Assembly (NCBI GenBank): GCA_018065665.1
Contig: JAGHSV010000152.1
Coordinates: 1-35,486 of the forward strand
DNA length: 35,486 nt
Source: Candidatus Sodaliphilus aphodohippi
Lineage (GTDB): Bacteria; Bacteroidota; Bacteroidia; Bacteroidales; Muribaculaceae
Reading direction: 5' to 3'
The position numbers were made by a program, and so were the translations under genes. Every line of letters begins with the position of its first letter. The first letter of the stretch is position 1. The notes under the pieces were generated by a model. It did no database searches. It was given only the letters and a program-made list of their open reading frames with translations, and was not told the origin of the DNA. This document shows, piece by piece, positions 9,646 through 18,303 of this stretch.

Positions 9646-9698
9646 TTCAAAACTCCGCGAAATTAATGGTTTTTTATTCGTTTTCGCAGATTTTTCAA
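9646..9698 (-). repeat. Right 53-bp inverted repeat of the AAA ATPase cassette
   Basis: TTCAAAACTCCGCGAAATTAATGGTTTTTTATTCGTTTTCGCAGATTTTTCAA; reverse complement aligns with 8038-8090, including a 17-bp exact block TGCGAAAACGAATAAAA. Confidence 0.85.
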
Positions 9699-9773
9699 AT
9701 CACACAGACTCGTAATAGATACTGATTTTGAGATATTTAGCAAAAGGTGTATCTTTTAACAAAGAATAAAGAT

Positions 9774-11447
9774 ATGACAACAAAAAGATTTTTCATCATA
9801 CTGATAGCGCTGCTGGCAGCCCTGACGGGATTTGCACGGGCTACCGACAACAAAACCTTTGAAAGGTTTTACAACCTTACGCCCAAAGAGTTTATAAAAC
9901 AACACAATTACTATACACAGCATAATCTCTTTGACAGTGCCATGATGTGTGCCAATGTCCAGGCTAGTAAGTATGGCAGGGAAAAACTCAGTCTGGAGGA
10001 GATTGATGCCTGTTGCGCGGCATTTCGCAGCATGGGAATCGTTTATATGCAAAAACAGTACAATTACCAACTTGCAGCCGAGAATTACTTAAAAGCAGAG
10101 CAGATAGCCCAAAAACACAATTTAATCAGTATTAGAATCACAATCCTGAATGATGAGGCTATCTTAGGCGCTACAAGAAATGACCTTGAAAACAACTTTG
10201 CTTATAACAAAGATGTGATGGATGGGTTCAGCAAAGCTTTTTTGTTTGCTGTTCATGCCCTGAATTCTATCACTTTTACCAGCGACGAGATTTATTGGGA
10301 TGGATCACTGAATAACTTGCTGTATCTTGCCTTTAAATTTGACAAGACACATGAAGTTATACGGGAGGTAAAAGCCTATCGTGAGATACAAAAGAGATAC
10401 AGCACAAACACCAATGCTGCCGACATATTTTGCGAAGCGATAGACTGGTGTAATAAAGGTAATTACCCCAAGGCCTACGAAGCGCTGCAAACGCCTTTAT
10501 CCTACAAATACAATAGGGATACCTATTCGATTCAGGCTACAGTTAACATTGCCCAATATGCAGTGTTGCTCAAGTGCGGGAAGCGGGACGAGGCATTGAA
10601 TTTGCTTATGCAACAGGAGCATTTTCTACGCGAGAACAAGATGACGTTTGAGTTGCTGGAGGTGCTGCAGCTCATCAAGCAGCACTATGAGGTGGATGGT
10701 AATGCGGCGATGGCCAAGGAGTATAGCCTGCTGTATTTCACCACCAAGGATGGGTTCATCAACAAGAGCCGCCTGGGCAAGATGGACGAGGCCAAACTGA
10801 ACATCGAGTTGGAGCAGACGCGCGAAAACGTGCGCGAAATGGCAAACCGGCAAAAGATTCAGACAATAGTGCTATGGGCAACGGTCATCATCGCGCTGTT
10901 GCTTTTCGTCATTCTTCTGGGGCTGTATGTCAACTACCGCAAGACGCGTCGCACCAACCGGGTGTTGTATGACAAGAACATCGCTTTGCTCAATGCCAAC
11001 GAGCAGTTGAAACAACTATCAACCCCCGAGCCGGTATCTATTTCAAGCCCCAAGGAGCCACAGGAGCAGTCCCCCGACGAGCCGTCGCGCGAAGACATCG
11101 CCTTGCTTGACCGCATCACAGCAGTGATGGAGACAAGCAGCGAAGTGTATAATGAGGGATTTTCGATTGTCCGCCTTGCCATACTGGCCGGTGCCAGCCA
11201 GAAGAATGTGTCCCGGGTAATTAATGACCTCAGACTGTGCAACTTCAACGCATTGCTCAATGAGTATCGCATCAAAGAGGCATGCAAGCGGCTGTTGGAC
11301 ACCAAGAACTATGGTGGGCTCACCATCGAGTCTATTGCGCGCAGCTTGGGATTCCGCTCACGCGCCAACTTTGTCAATGTGTTTAAAGATGCAACCGGCC
11401 TCACCCCTTCGGCATTCCAGAAGATGTCACGCGAAATAAAACAGTAA
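9774..11447 (+). CDS. Membrane-spanning TPR sensor with cytoplasmic AraC-type HTH (module copy 1 regulator)
   Basis: Signal/TM N-terminus MTTKRFFIILIALLAALTGFARATDNKTFERFYNLTP; helical repeats; TM WATVIIALLLFVILLGLYV; C-terminal LNEYRIKEACKRLLDTKNYGGLTIESIARSLGFRSRANFVNVFKDATGLTPSAFQ. Start moved to ATG 9774 by homology with copy 2. Confidence 0.9.
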   Translation: MTTKRFFIILIALLAALTGFARATDNKTFERFYNLTPKEFIKQHNYYTQHNLFDSAMMCANVQASKYGREKLSLEEIDACCAAFRSMGIVYMQKQYNYQLAAENYLKAEQIAQKHNLISIRITILNDEAILGATRNDLENNFAYNKDVMDGFSKAFLFAVHALNSITFTSDEIYWDGSLNNLLYLAFKFDKTHEVIREVKAYREIQKRYSTNTNAADIFCEAIDWCNKGNYPKAYEALQTPLSYKYNRDTYSIQATVNIAQYAVLLKCGKRDEALNLLMQQEHFLRENKMTFELLEVLQLIKQHYEVDGNAAMAKEYSLLYFTTKDGFINKSRLGKMDEAKLNIELEQTRENVREMANRQKIQTIVLWATVIIALLLFVILLGLYVNYRKTRRTNRVLYDKNIALLNANEQLKQLSTPEPVSISSPKEPQEQSPDEPSREDIALLDRITAVMETSSEVYNEGFSIVRLAILAGASQKNVSRVINDLRLCNFNALLNEYRIKEACKRLLDTKNYGGLTIESIARSLGFRSRANFVNVFKDATGLTPSAFQKMSREIKQ

Positions 11448-11724
11448 TTGCCTCATGGTTGTTTGAAGCAAACTGGCACAGTCTCCGCTGTGTCAGCCCT
11501 ATTTAGTATTGAAGGAATAGGCGCATTGATAATCTGACATTTACATAAATATCTCAAAAGTTTACCGGACAGCAATAGTTTATTTTAGTCAAAAAAATCT
11601 GCACAATTTGCTGCAAATGCGTGAGGTAAAAAAGAAAAATACCACCATGGGATCTTTTATCAGACAGCAATTGCTTTTATTATTCGGTGATTGGCAGATA
11701 AATAAATGGAGTTTGTTGAATTGA

Positions 11725-11756
11725 TTTGGTTAGGATTTGTTTTATCCTTATCTTTG
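11725..11756 (+). promoter_or_regulatory. Promoter (TTTGG ... TATCTTTG) upstream of the Cthe_2159-like gene
   Basis: GATTTGG near 11725 and TATCTTTG at 11749-11756, spacing about 20 bp. Confidence 0.6.
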
Positions 11757-11790
11757 CAATATATAATATGTTTTTTACAATAAGTATAGC

Positions 11791-13761
11791 ATGAAGAAGC
11801 TCATTTTACTCTCATTTTTATCAATGGTTACATTGATGGCCATGGCTGGTCAGACGCTTTGGGTGGCAACCGGTCAGGTGCGATATGCCTTTGATGCCAA
11901 GCAGGTGGGCAAGATGCCTCATACCAGCGACGGTGTGTTGACGGTTCAAGGTAAATCATTTGACATTAACTGTATTGATAGTATTTATGTGACCTCAGTT
12001 GCAGTTGCCGACAATACTGTTGACGTCAACTATACCGGCAGTGTTGCCACTGTAATAATTGCAGGTAATATAGCCCGAAATATGACGGCATCTGTTAATG
12101 GAGCACATGTTGCCGTGATGCAGGGTGCCGAAGTCGAAACCGAGATTTTTTACAATTTGTCGGGTTCCACCACCAATGGCTCGTTTTATCAAGACGGCTC
12201 CTACAAGATTTCTCTGAAACTGAATGGTCTCACGCTGACCAATCCCGACAGCGCGGCGGTCAATATACGTGACGGCAAGCGAATCGCCATTGAGCTGGCC
12301 GACGGAACCGTCAACACCCTGACCGACGGAACCGGCGGAGGCTGGAAGGGTTGCTTTATGGTCAAGGGCCACTCTGAGTTTAAGGGCGCCGGCACTCTCA
12401 ACCTGAAGGGTAACACTGGTCACGCCTTTTGGGGCAAGGAATATGTCGAACTGAAAAAAACAGTGGGAACAATCAATGTTTCAGGTGCCGTAGGCGACGG
12501 AATGAACATTAACCAGTATTTCTTGCAGAAAGGCGGCAAGGTCATCATCGCTAATGTTGGTGATGATGGCATTCAGGTGTCCAAGACCGACGATGCCGAT
12601 GATGAGGACAACGGCATGGTCACCATCGCTGCGGGGGCGCTGGATATCACAACCACAGCAACGGCAAGTAAGGGCTTGAAGGCCGAGAGCGATATCAACA
12701 TCACAGGCGGCAACATCACCATTAAAACCACAGGCAACGGCATGTGGAACACCGAGAAGAGCGAGACACAGGCGTGTGCTGCTATCAAGGGCGATGCCAA
12801 CATCACCATCGGCGGTGACGCTGTCCTGTCCCTTACCAGTACCGGATCGGGCGGCAAGGGCATCAGTTGTGACAGCGTGTTCACCTTGAATGGCGGCAAT
12901 GTCACCGTCAGCACCAGCGGTGCCCAGTACACCTACGGAACCAGCATTTGGCAGCAGAACACCACCAGCAACAAACGAAGTTCGGCCAAGGGGGTTAAGG
13001 GCGATACGGGTGTAGTCATCAACGACGGAACGCTCAAGATCACGACGACCGGCTCTGGTGCCGAGGGAATTGAGAGTAAGAACACATTAGACATCAACGG
13101 CGGCACTGTCGAGGTTGATGCCTATGACGACGGTATAAACAGCACGCGTGACATGACCATCAACGGTGGCAATGTCTATGTTAACTCAACGGCCAACGAC
13201 GGTCTGGACTCCAACCACAACCTGTTTATCAAAGGCGGATTGCTGATGGTTTATGGTAGTGGTGCGCCTGAGTGCGGGCTTGATGCCATTGACGACGAGA
13301 GCCGCGACCCGGGTTATGTCTATGTAACCGGCGGAACTCTGGTGGCTGTCGGTTCGGGGACTTCCTATCCCCACAGCCTTAGCGGCACGACAATGCAGCC
13401 CGTATATGTCTATGGTGGTTCGTTGTCGCAAGGCGCAAGTCTGGCAATTAACGATTCCAACGGCAGCAATGTGCTGGCATTCACCATGACCAAGACATTG
13501 CAGCAGGGCGGACGCATGGCTCCCGGTGGTCCTGGCGGTCCCGGTGGGGGAAGTGGAGTGACTGTTGTAATCAGCTCGCCCAAAATAGTTTCGGGCCAAA
13601 CCTACACCATCTATACCGGCTCAACCCTAAATGCCTCGGCAACTAACTGGCACAGTCTATATCATGACGGAACGGCAGTGAAAACCAACGGCACCTCGGC
13701 TGGCTCGGCAACAGCAAAGACTCCCTATGTGTCAGTTGGCAACAGCGGTGGTCGTATGTAA
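11791..13761 (+). CDS. Secreted Cthe_2159-like (DUF4353) carbohydrate-binding beta-helix protein
   Basis: Signal peptide; VSVNGAHVAV..LKLNGLTLTNPDSAAVNIRDGKRIAIELADGTVNTLTDG; repeated INGGxVxVxxxxDGI rungs; Gly/Pro-rich GGRMAPGGPGGPGGGSG; VVISSPKIVSGQTYTIY. Confidence 0.85.
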   Translation: MKKLILLSFLSMVTLMAMAGQTLWVATGQVRYAFDAKQVGKMPHTSDGVLTVQGKSFDINCIDSIYVTSVAVADNTVDVNYTGSVATVIIAGNIARNMTASVNGAHVAVMQGAEVETEIFYNLSGSTTNGSFYQDGSYKISLKLNGLTLTNPDSAAVNIRDGKRIAIELADGTVNTLTDGTGGGWKGCFMVKGHSEFKGAGTLNLKGNTGHAFWGKEYVELKKTVGTINVSGAVGDGMNINQYFLQKGGKVIIANVGDDGIQVSKTDDADDEDNGMVTIAAGALDITTTATASKGLKAESDINITGGNITIKTTGNGMWNTEKSETQACAAIKGDANITIGGDAVLSLTSTGSGGKGISCDSVFTLNGGNVTVSTSGAQYTYGTSIWQQNTTSNKRSSAKGVKGDTGVVINDGTLKITTTGSGAEGIESKNTLDINGGTVEVDAYDDGINSTRDMTINGGNVYVNSTANDGLDSNHNLFIKGGLLMVYGSGAPECGLDAIDDESRDPGYVYVTGGTLVAVGSGTSYPHSLSGTTMQPVYVYGGSLSQGASLAINDSNGSNVLAFTMTKTLQQGGRMAPGGPGGPGGGSGVTVVISSPKIVSGQTYTIYTGSTLNASATNWHSLYHDGTAVKTNGTSAGSATAKTPYVSVGNSGGRM

Positions 13762-13789
13762 TTACTAACTACTTAATGAAGATGAGATT

Positions 13790-14218
13790 ATGAAAAAATA
13801 TATAGCAATCTTGATTGTGGCATTGTGCACTATTGCTGTTCAGGCACAGGATTATAAATATTTGAATTTTGTGGTTAATGAGGGTGTTGGTCGGTCGTTT
13901 GACGCATCGGCAGTGTCTGTCGTCTATCGTGGCAATGATGCCATTGTCACCGCATCTGGCGAGACAACCGCAATCCCGCTGGACTCTTACAGTTACATGG
14001 AGTTCAGCAACACCCTGTTGGGTTCCGGCTCCGCGATTCGTGGCGATGTCAATGGTGACGGGCGTGTCGATATTGTGGACGTTAATATTTTGATTAACAT
14101 CGTACTGGGCAACGATACACCCGACAATTATGATGGTCGCGCCCTGGTAACCGATGACGACAAGGTTGACATTGTCGACATCAACGCGGTAATAAACATT
14201 TTGTTGACAGGGCATTAA
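13790..14218 (+). CDS. Small secreted protein with dockerin-like calcium-binding repeats
   Basis: MKKYIAILIVALCTIAVQAQ signal; RGDVNGDGRVDIVDVNILINIVLG and DDDKVDIVDINAVINILLTGH dockerin-type repeats. Confidence 0.8.
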   Translation: MKKYIAILIVALCTIAVQAQDYKYLNFVVNEGVGRSFDASAVSVVYRGNDAIVTASGETTAIPLDSYSYMEFSNTLLGSGSAIRGDVNGDGRVDIVDVNILINIVLGNDTPDNYDGRALVTDDDKVDIVDINAVINILLTGH

Positions 14219-14302
14219 TCGGGATCTATTTGCCAAGTACATAAAACACCACCGATACAATATTTTACCCTTTTTCCCGTTTATTTATAAAAGCGAGAAA
14301 CT

Positions 14303-15058
14303 ATGAAGGCAAGAATAAAAAAAGTGTTTCTTACCCTCACATTGGTCCTCATGATGTCATGGGGACCGTCAGCATTTGCCGATGACTCTGGGTTGCTGGC
14401 CGAGGCGGGCGTTGAAAAGAAATTTGGCAAACAAGCGACCGCTGAACTCGAGGCGGAAATGCGAACACGCAACGACTTTCGCACCATTGACCGATTTAAG
14501 GTTGGCGCCGGTGCCGAATATAAGTTGACAAACTGGCTCAAGGCCGATGCGGGCTATCAGTTTCTCGTTGACAACAACCGCGAGAAGATAACCGTTGACG
14601 ATGACGCCATACTCGAGCGATGGCGTCCGTCCTACTATTCGACTCGTCACCGTGTCTTTGCTTCGCTCACTGCAGGCATCGACGTGGGGAGGGTGGAAAT
14701 CTCTTTGCGTGAGCGATGGCAGTACACCCACCGTCCCGAGCACATCACCGACCGTTATGACTTTGCCAGCAAGGCCTGGGAGGAAACAGCCGTTGATGTG
14801 TCTGACAAACACGTATTGCGGTCACGTCTGGGCGTTGGCTATAACATACCGCACTGCAAATTCACCCCCGAGGTTAGTGTTGAGATGTTCACCACGGCTT
14901 CGCTCCAGAAGACGCGATTCACCCTCAAAGGTTCATACAAACTGAAAAAACGCCACTCGCTCGAGGCTTTCTACCGTTATCAGAGTGTTAACCACACCAT
15001 TGACCCCGACGATGTCAATACACACTACATCGGCTTAGGGTATAAATTCAAATTTTGA
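14303..15058 (+). CDS. DUF2490-like outer-membrane beta-barrel protein
   Basis: 251 aa, signal peptide; alternating strands (EYKLTNWLKADAGYQFLVDNN, RVEISLRERWQYTHRP); ends YIGLGYKFKF. Confidence 0.7.
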   Translation: MKARIKKVFLTLTLVLMMSWGPSAFADDSGLLAEAGVEKKFGKQATAELEAEMRTRNDFRTIDRFKVGAGAEYKLTNWLKADAGYQFLVDNNREKITVDDDAILERWRPSYYSTRHRVFASLTAGIDVGRVEISLRERWQYTHRPEHITDRYDFASKAWEETAVDVSDKHVLRSRLGVGYNIPHCKFTPEVSVEMFTTASLQKTRFTLKGSYKLKKRHSLEAFYRYQSVNHTIDPDDVNTHYIGLGYKFKF

Positions 15059-15066
15059 CCACTGCA

Positions 15067-16287
15067 ATGAAACACGGCATTCTAACAATTATTGCGACTG
15101 CGGTCCTGTTCTTATTGTCTTCGTGTATCAACGACGACACCGATTTCAGTGACATCATAAACGATGGGGGAGTTGAAGATGAGATTGTTCCGCGTGACGT
15201 GCAGTTGGACTTCACCGACCTTGATGAAGGACCCGAGACTATCGTCACCGATGTTGATAACCCCGATTACAATGACTACTGGGAGAATACCAACTGGTCC
15301 AGGACGGTAAATATTCGTTATGATGGGGCAAACGTGACCGTGGACGGCTATGACGGCAGTGATGTCTCAGTGACCGTCAACGGGGCACATGTGGTTGTGA
15401 ACAGCGAGCGCAACCACATCAACTATGTCGTCAGTGGTAGCACCAGTGACGGTTCGTTGAAGATATATAGCCTGAATAAATTCAGAGTGACTCTTGATGG
15501 TGTCAATATCACAAACCCCGCTGGAGCAGCCATCAACAGCCAGTGCGGCAAGTCGATGTACCTGCACATGAACGACGGCACCAGCAACATGCTTGCCGAC
15601 GGTGACGCTTATCGTGATAGCGGCACCGAGGACATGAAAGGAACCGTCTTTAGCGAAGGCCAGATTATTGTCAGCGGACACGGTTTGCTCACTATTTCGT
15701 CTAACGGCCGTCACGCTCTTGTCAGCGATGACTACATCAGAGTTAGGCCAGGGGCAAGACTGTTAATCAACAGCACCAGTGGCCATGCCGTCAAAGGTAA
15801 GGATGGTGTCTATATCGATGGCGGTGTCATCAATGCCACCGTCAGTGCCGATGGTGCAAAGGGTATCAACTCTGACGGTTTTGTCAACATCGCCGGTGGA
15901 CGTACTACTCTGATTGCCAGTGGCGGGACTGCCGTTGACCATGTCCTGTCCGACACCACCAGTTGTGCCGGTGTCAAGGCCGACAGCATCATTACGGTTT
16001 CAGCCGGGGCGCTCCTTGTCAAGTGCACCGGTGCCGGCGGCAAGGGCATCAATGCACACAGCGACCTTGTCATCAATGCCGGCAGCATAACTATCGTGAC
16101 CACCGGGATCAAGGGCGATGCATCGCCCAAGGGCATCAAGTGTGACGGTACAATGACAGTTGCGGGAGGCAGCACTTACTGTTACAGTGCCCATGCCTCG
16201 CCCGTTTCGGCAAATAGAATGGTGCTGGCTCCGGGTTATTTGCCGACTTTTATCGACTGTCAGTCGCTTTTTATGGTCGAATACTGA
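15067..16287 (+). CDS. Lipoprotein with Cthe_2159-like carbohydrate-binding domain
   Basis: Lipobox LFLLSSC; VTVNGAHVVVNSERNHINYVVSGSTSDGSLKIYSLNKFRVTLDGVNITNPAGAAINSQCGKSMYLHMNDGTSNML parallels the 11791 protein. The ORF-track start 15055 is a TTG; ATG 15067 is more likely. Confidence 0.85.
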   Translation: MKHGILTIIATAVLFLLSSCINDDTDFSDIINDGGVEDEIVPRDVQLDFTDLDEGPETIVTDVDNPDYNDYWENTNWSRTVNIRYDGANVTVDGYDGSDVSVTVNGAHVVVNSERNHINYVVSGSTSDGSLKIYSLNKFRVTLDGVNITNPAGAAINSQCGKSMYLHMNDGTSNMLADGDAYRDSGTEDMKGTVFSEGQIIVSGHGLLTISSNGRHALVSDDYIRVRPGARLLINSTSGHAVKGKDGVYIDGGVINATVSADGAKGINSDGFVNIAGGRTTLIASGGTAVDHVLSDTTSCAGVKADSIITVSAGALLVKCTGAGGKGINAHSDLVINAGSITIVTTGIKGDASPKGIKCDGTMTVAGGSTYCYSAHASPVSANRMVLAPGYLPTFIDCQSLFMVEY

Positions 16288-16330
16288 AAACACCATCGTT
16301 TTTGCCGATAAAAATCGGCTTTTAATTGCT

Positions 16331-16366
16331 TTTGTTTGTCCATTACCAACCAATGCATTAACTTTG
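16331..16366 (+). promoter_or_regulatory. Promoter (TTTGTTTG ... TAACTTTG) for the LytS/LytTR pair
   Basis: TTTGTTTG at 16331-16338 and TAACTTTG at 16359-16366, spacing about 20 bp. Confidence 0.6.
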
Positions 16367-16380
16367 TAGATTCAAAAGGT

Positions 16381-17556
16381 ATGGATAATAAAATAAAACA
16401 TCATAGCAAGGCCGAGGTGATTGTTTACATCGTTGTGTGGGCAATCCAGTTCTTGACACCGTTATTTATGGTGTTTGTTATCCATGCAACCAACGAAACC
16501 GACTATCATAAATATATCCATGGTTTGTTCCATGTTTGGGTGGTGCTGGTTATTGCCCTGATAGGTTTTATCATTCATGACATCTTTCTTGCCGCCAAGT
16601 TGGTATATGAAAACAAAAAACGCCTGTATGTAATTGGAACGACTACGTTGTTGGGTGTTTTCTTGCTGATTAATGTTGGCATGATAAATAATATTCATCC
16701 TAAAGAGCCCAAACCGGTTCATATCGAGAACCGTCACATGCCGCCACCCCCGCCCCCGCCCCCTCTGCCATTTCATAACGTGTTGATTGAAGCACCCTAT
16801 GTGATATTTTTGTTGGCATTCGGCATGACCCTGGGCATTAATACCGCTGTCAAGTTTTATTTCAGGAACCGAAAGGAACACGAAATGCTCGAGGAACAGA
16901 AGAAGGAGCGTCTGAATCACGAACTGGATTATCTGAAATATCAGATAAACCCGCACTTTGTCATGAACACGCTCAACAATATCCATGCCCTGGTGGACAT
17001 TGACCCCGAGCGGGCCAAGGACAGCATTATCGTTCTCTCTTACCTGCTTCGAAGCATTCTTTACAGGGCTGCCGATTATGTCCGCTTCGATGCCATGACA
17101 CGGTTTATCGGCAATTATATCACTCTGATGAAACTCCGCTATGACGAAGGCAAGGTCGATATTTCATTTGAACATCCGCCAAAAGGGCAGTACCCCAACG
17201 TTAAACTGCCGCCATTGCTGCTGATTCCGTTCGTCGAGAACGCTTTTAAGCATGGGGTCAGTTATAACAACAGGTCGTTTGTGAATATCTCGGTCAGGGT
17301 ACAGCAGGAACACATCATCTTTGTGTGTGTTAACAGTTGTTACCCCCAATCGGGCAAACGTCATGACGAGAAAGGCATTGGCATTGTCAATGTTGAGAAA
17401 CGACTGAAGTTGCTCTATGGCGACCAATATAAATTGAACATCGGAAATCAGGACAATGCCTACTCGGTTTACCTCGACATTCCGGCACTCATTTCAACCG
17501 AATTATTAACCACACAAGATAATAATAACCAATATGATCAGATGCCTGGCAATTGA
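16381..17556 (+). CDS. LytS/YehU-family sensor histidine kinase
   Basis: TM N-terminus; LDYLKYQINPHFVMNTLNNIHALVDIDPERAKDSIIVLSYLLRSILY (His_kinase) and LPPLLLIPFVENAFKHG (HATPase). ATG 16381 preferred over the alternative start at 16336. Confidence 0.9.
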   Translation: MDNKIKHHSKAEVIVYIVVWAIQFLTPLFMVFVIHATNETDYHKYIHGLFHVWVVLVIALIGFIIHDIFLAAKLVYENKKRLYVIGTTTLLGVFLLINVGMINNIHPKEPKPVHIENRHMPPPPPPPPLPFHNVLIEAPYVIFLLAFGMTLGINTAVKFYFRNRKEHEMLEEQKKERLNHELDYLKYQINPHFVMNTLNNIHALVDIDPERAKDSIIVLSYLLRSILYRAADYVRFDAMTRFIGNYITLMKLRYDEGKVDISFEHPPKGQYPNVKLPPLLLIPFVENAFKHGVSYNNRSFVNISVRVQQEHIIFVCVNSCYPQSGKRHDEKGIGIVNVEKRLKLLYGDQYKLNIGNQDNAYSVYLDIPALISTELLTTQDNNNQYDQMPGN

Positions 17557-18259
17557 TGACGAGCCACTAGCATTGAAACAACTGGCCAAATACATTTCGA
17601 ATGTACCGTTTCTCGAACTTGTAGCGTCTTGCCGTTGTGCCGACGATGCACGGCAGTATATTGACAACGATGCTGTTGATGCCATCTTCATTGACATTAA
17701 TATGCCTGACGCCAACGGACTTGAATTTGTAAGGACAATGGAGAACCCGCCGTTGGTGGTCTTTACCACGGCATACGCCGACTATGCTGTTGACGGGTTT
17801 AGGGTTAATGCCGTTGACTACCTGCTGAAACCGTTCTCGCAGGAGGACTTTAATACTGCTGCCGCCAAACTGAAACAACGCTATCTGCCACCGGCAGGTG
17901 CCGCAATCTCAGTCATCGATAACGATAATGCATTATACTTTAAGACCGAGTACAAGGTGGTGCGTGTTGATGTTGGTACAATTCTCTTTGTTGAGGCAAT
18001 GAGCGAGTATCTGAAGGTGTACACCGCAACACATGAACGCCCCATCGTTGTCTTGTTGAGCATGAAGAAACTCGAAGAAAGACTGCTCCAGCACGGATTT
18101 ATGCGCATACACCGCTCGTACATAATCAACTTGAAGCACATCAATGAGATTGTACGCAATCACGTTATCATGGACGACGGCACATCGCTCCCGATTGGTG
18201 AACTCTATAAGGAACCGTTCATGCAGTATATCACATCCAAGTTTATTCCCAAGAAATAA
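17534..18259 (+). CDS. LytTR-family response regulator
   Basis: Receiver MIRCLAIDDEPLALKQLAKYI..DAIFIDINMPDANGLEFV..DYLLKPFSQEDF; LytTR FVEAMSEYLKVYTA..GFMRIHRSYIINLKHI. Overlaps the kinase gene by 23 nt. Confidence 0.93.
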   Translation: MIRCLAIDDEPLALKQLAKYISNVPFLELVASCRCADDARQYIDNDAVDAIFIDINMPDANGLEFVRTMENPPLVVFTTAYADYAVDGFRVNAVDYLLKPFSQEDFNTAAAKLKQRYLPPAGAAISVIDNDNALYFKTEYKVVRVDVGTILFVEAMSEYLKVYTATHERPIVVLLSMKKLEERLLQHGFMRIHRSYIINLKHINEIVRNHVIMDDGTSLPIGELYKEPFMQYITSKFIPKK

Positions 18260-18303
18260 TAACGCTGCCAGACCCGAGAGCCTCGCTGATTCAGGATAAT
18301 GTC

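Noticed and set aside
13790-14218. Cellulosome
   Set aside because: Dockerin-like repeats are present, but no cohesin domain or scaffoldin can be recognised in the window; isolated dockerin-like repeats are common in Bacteroidetes secreted proteins.
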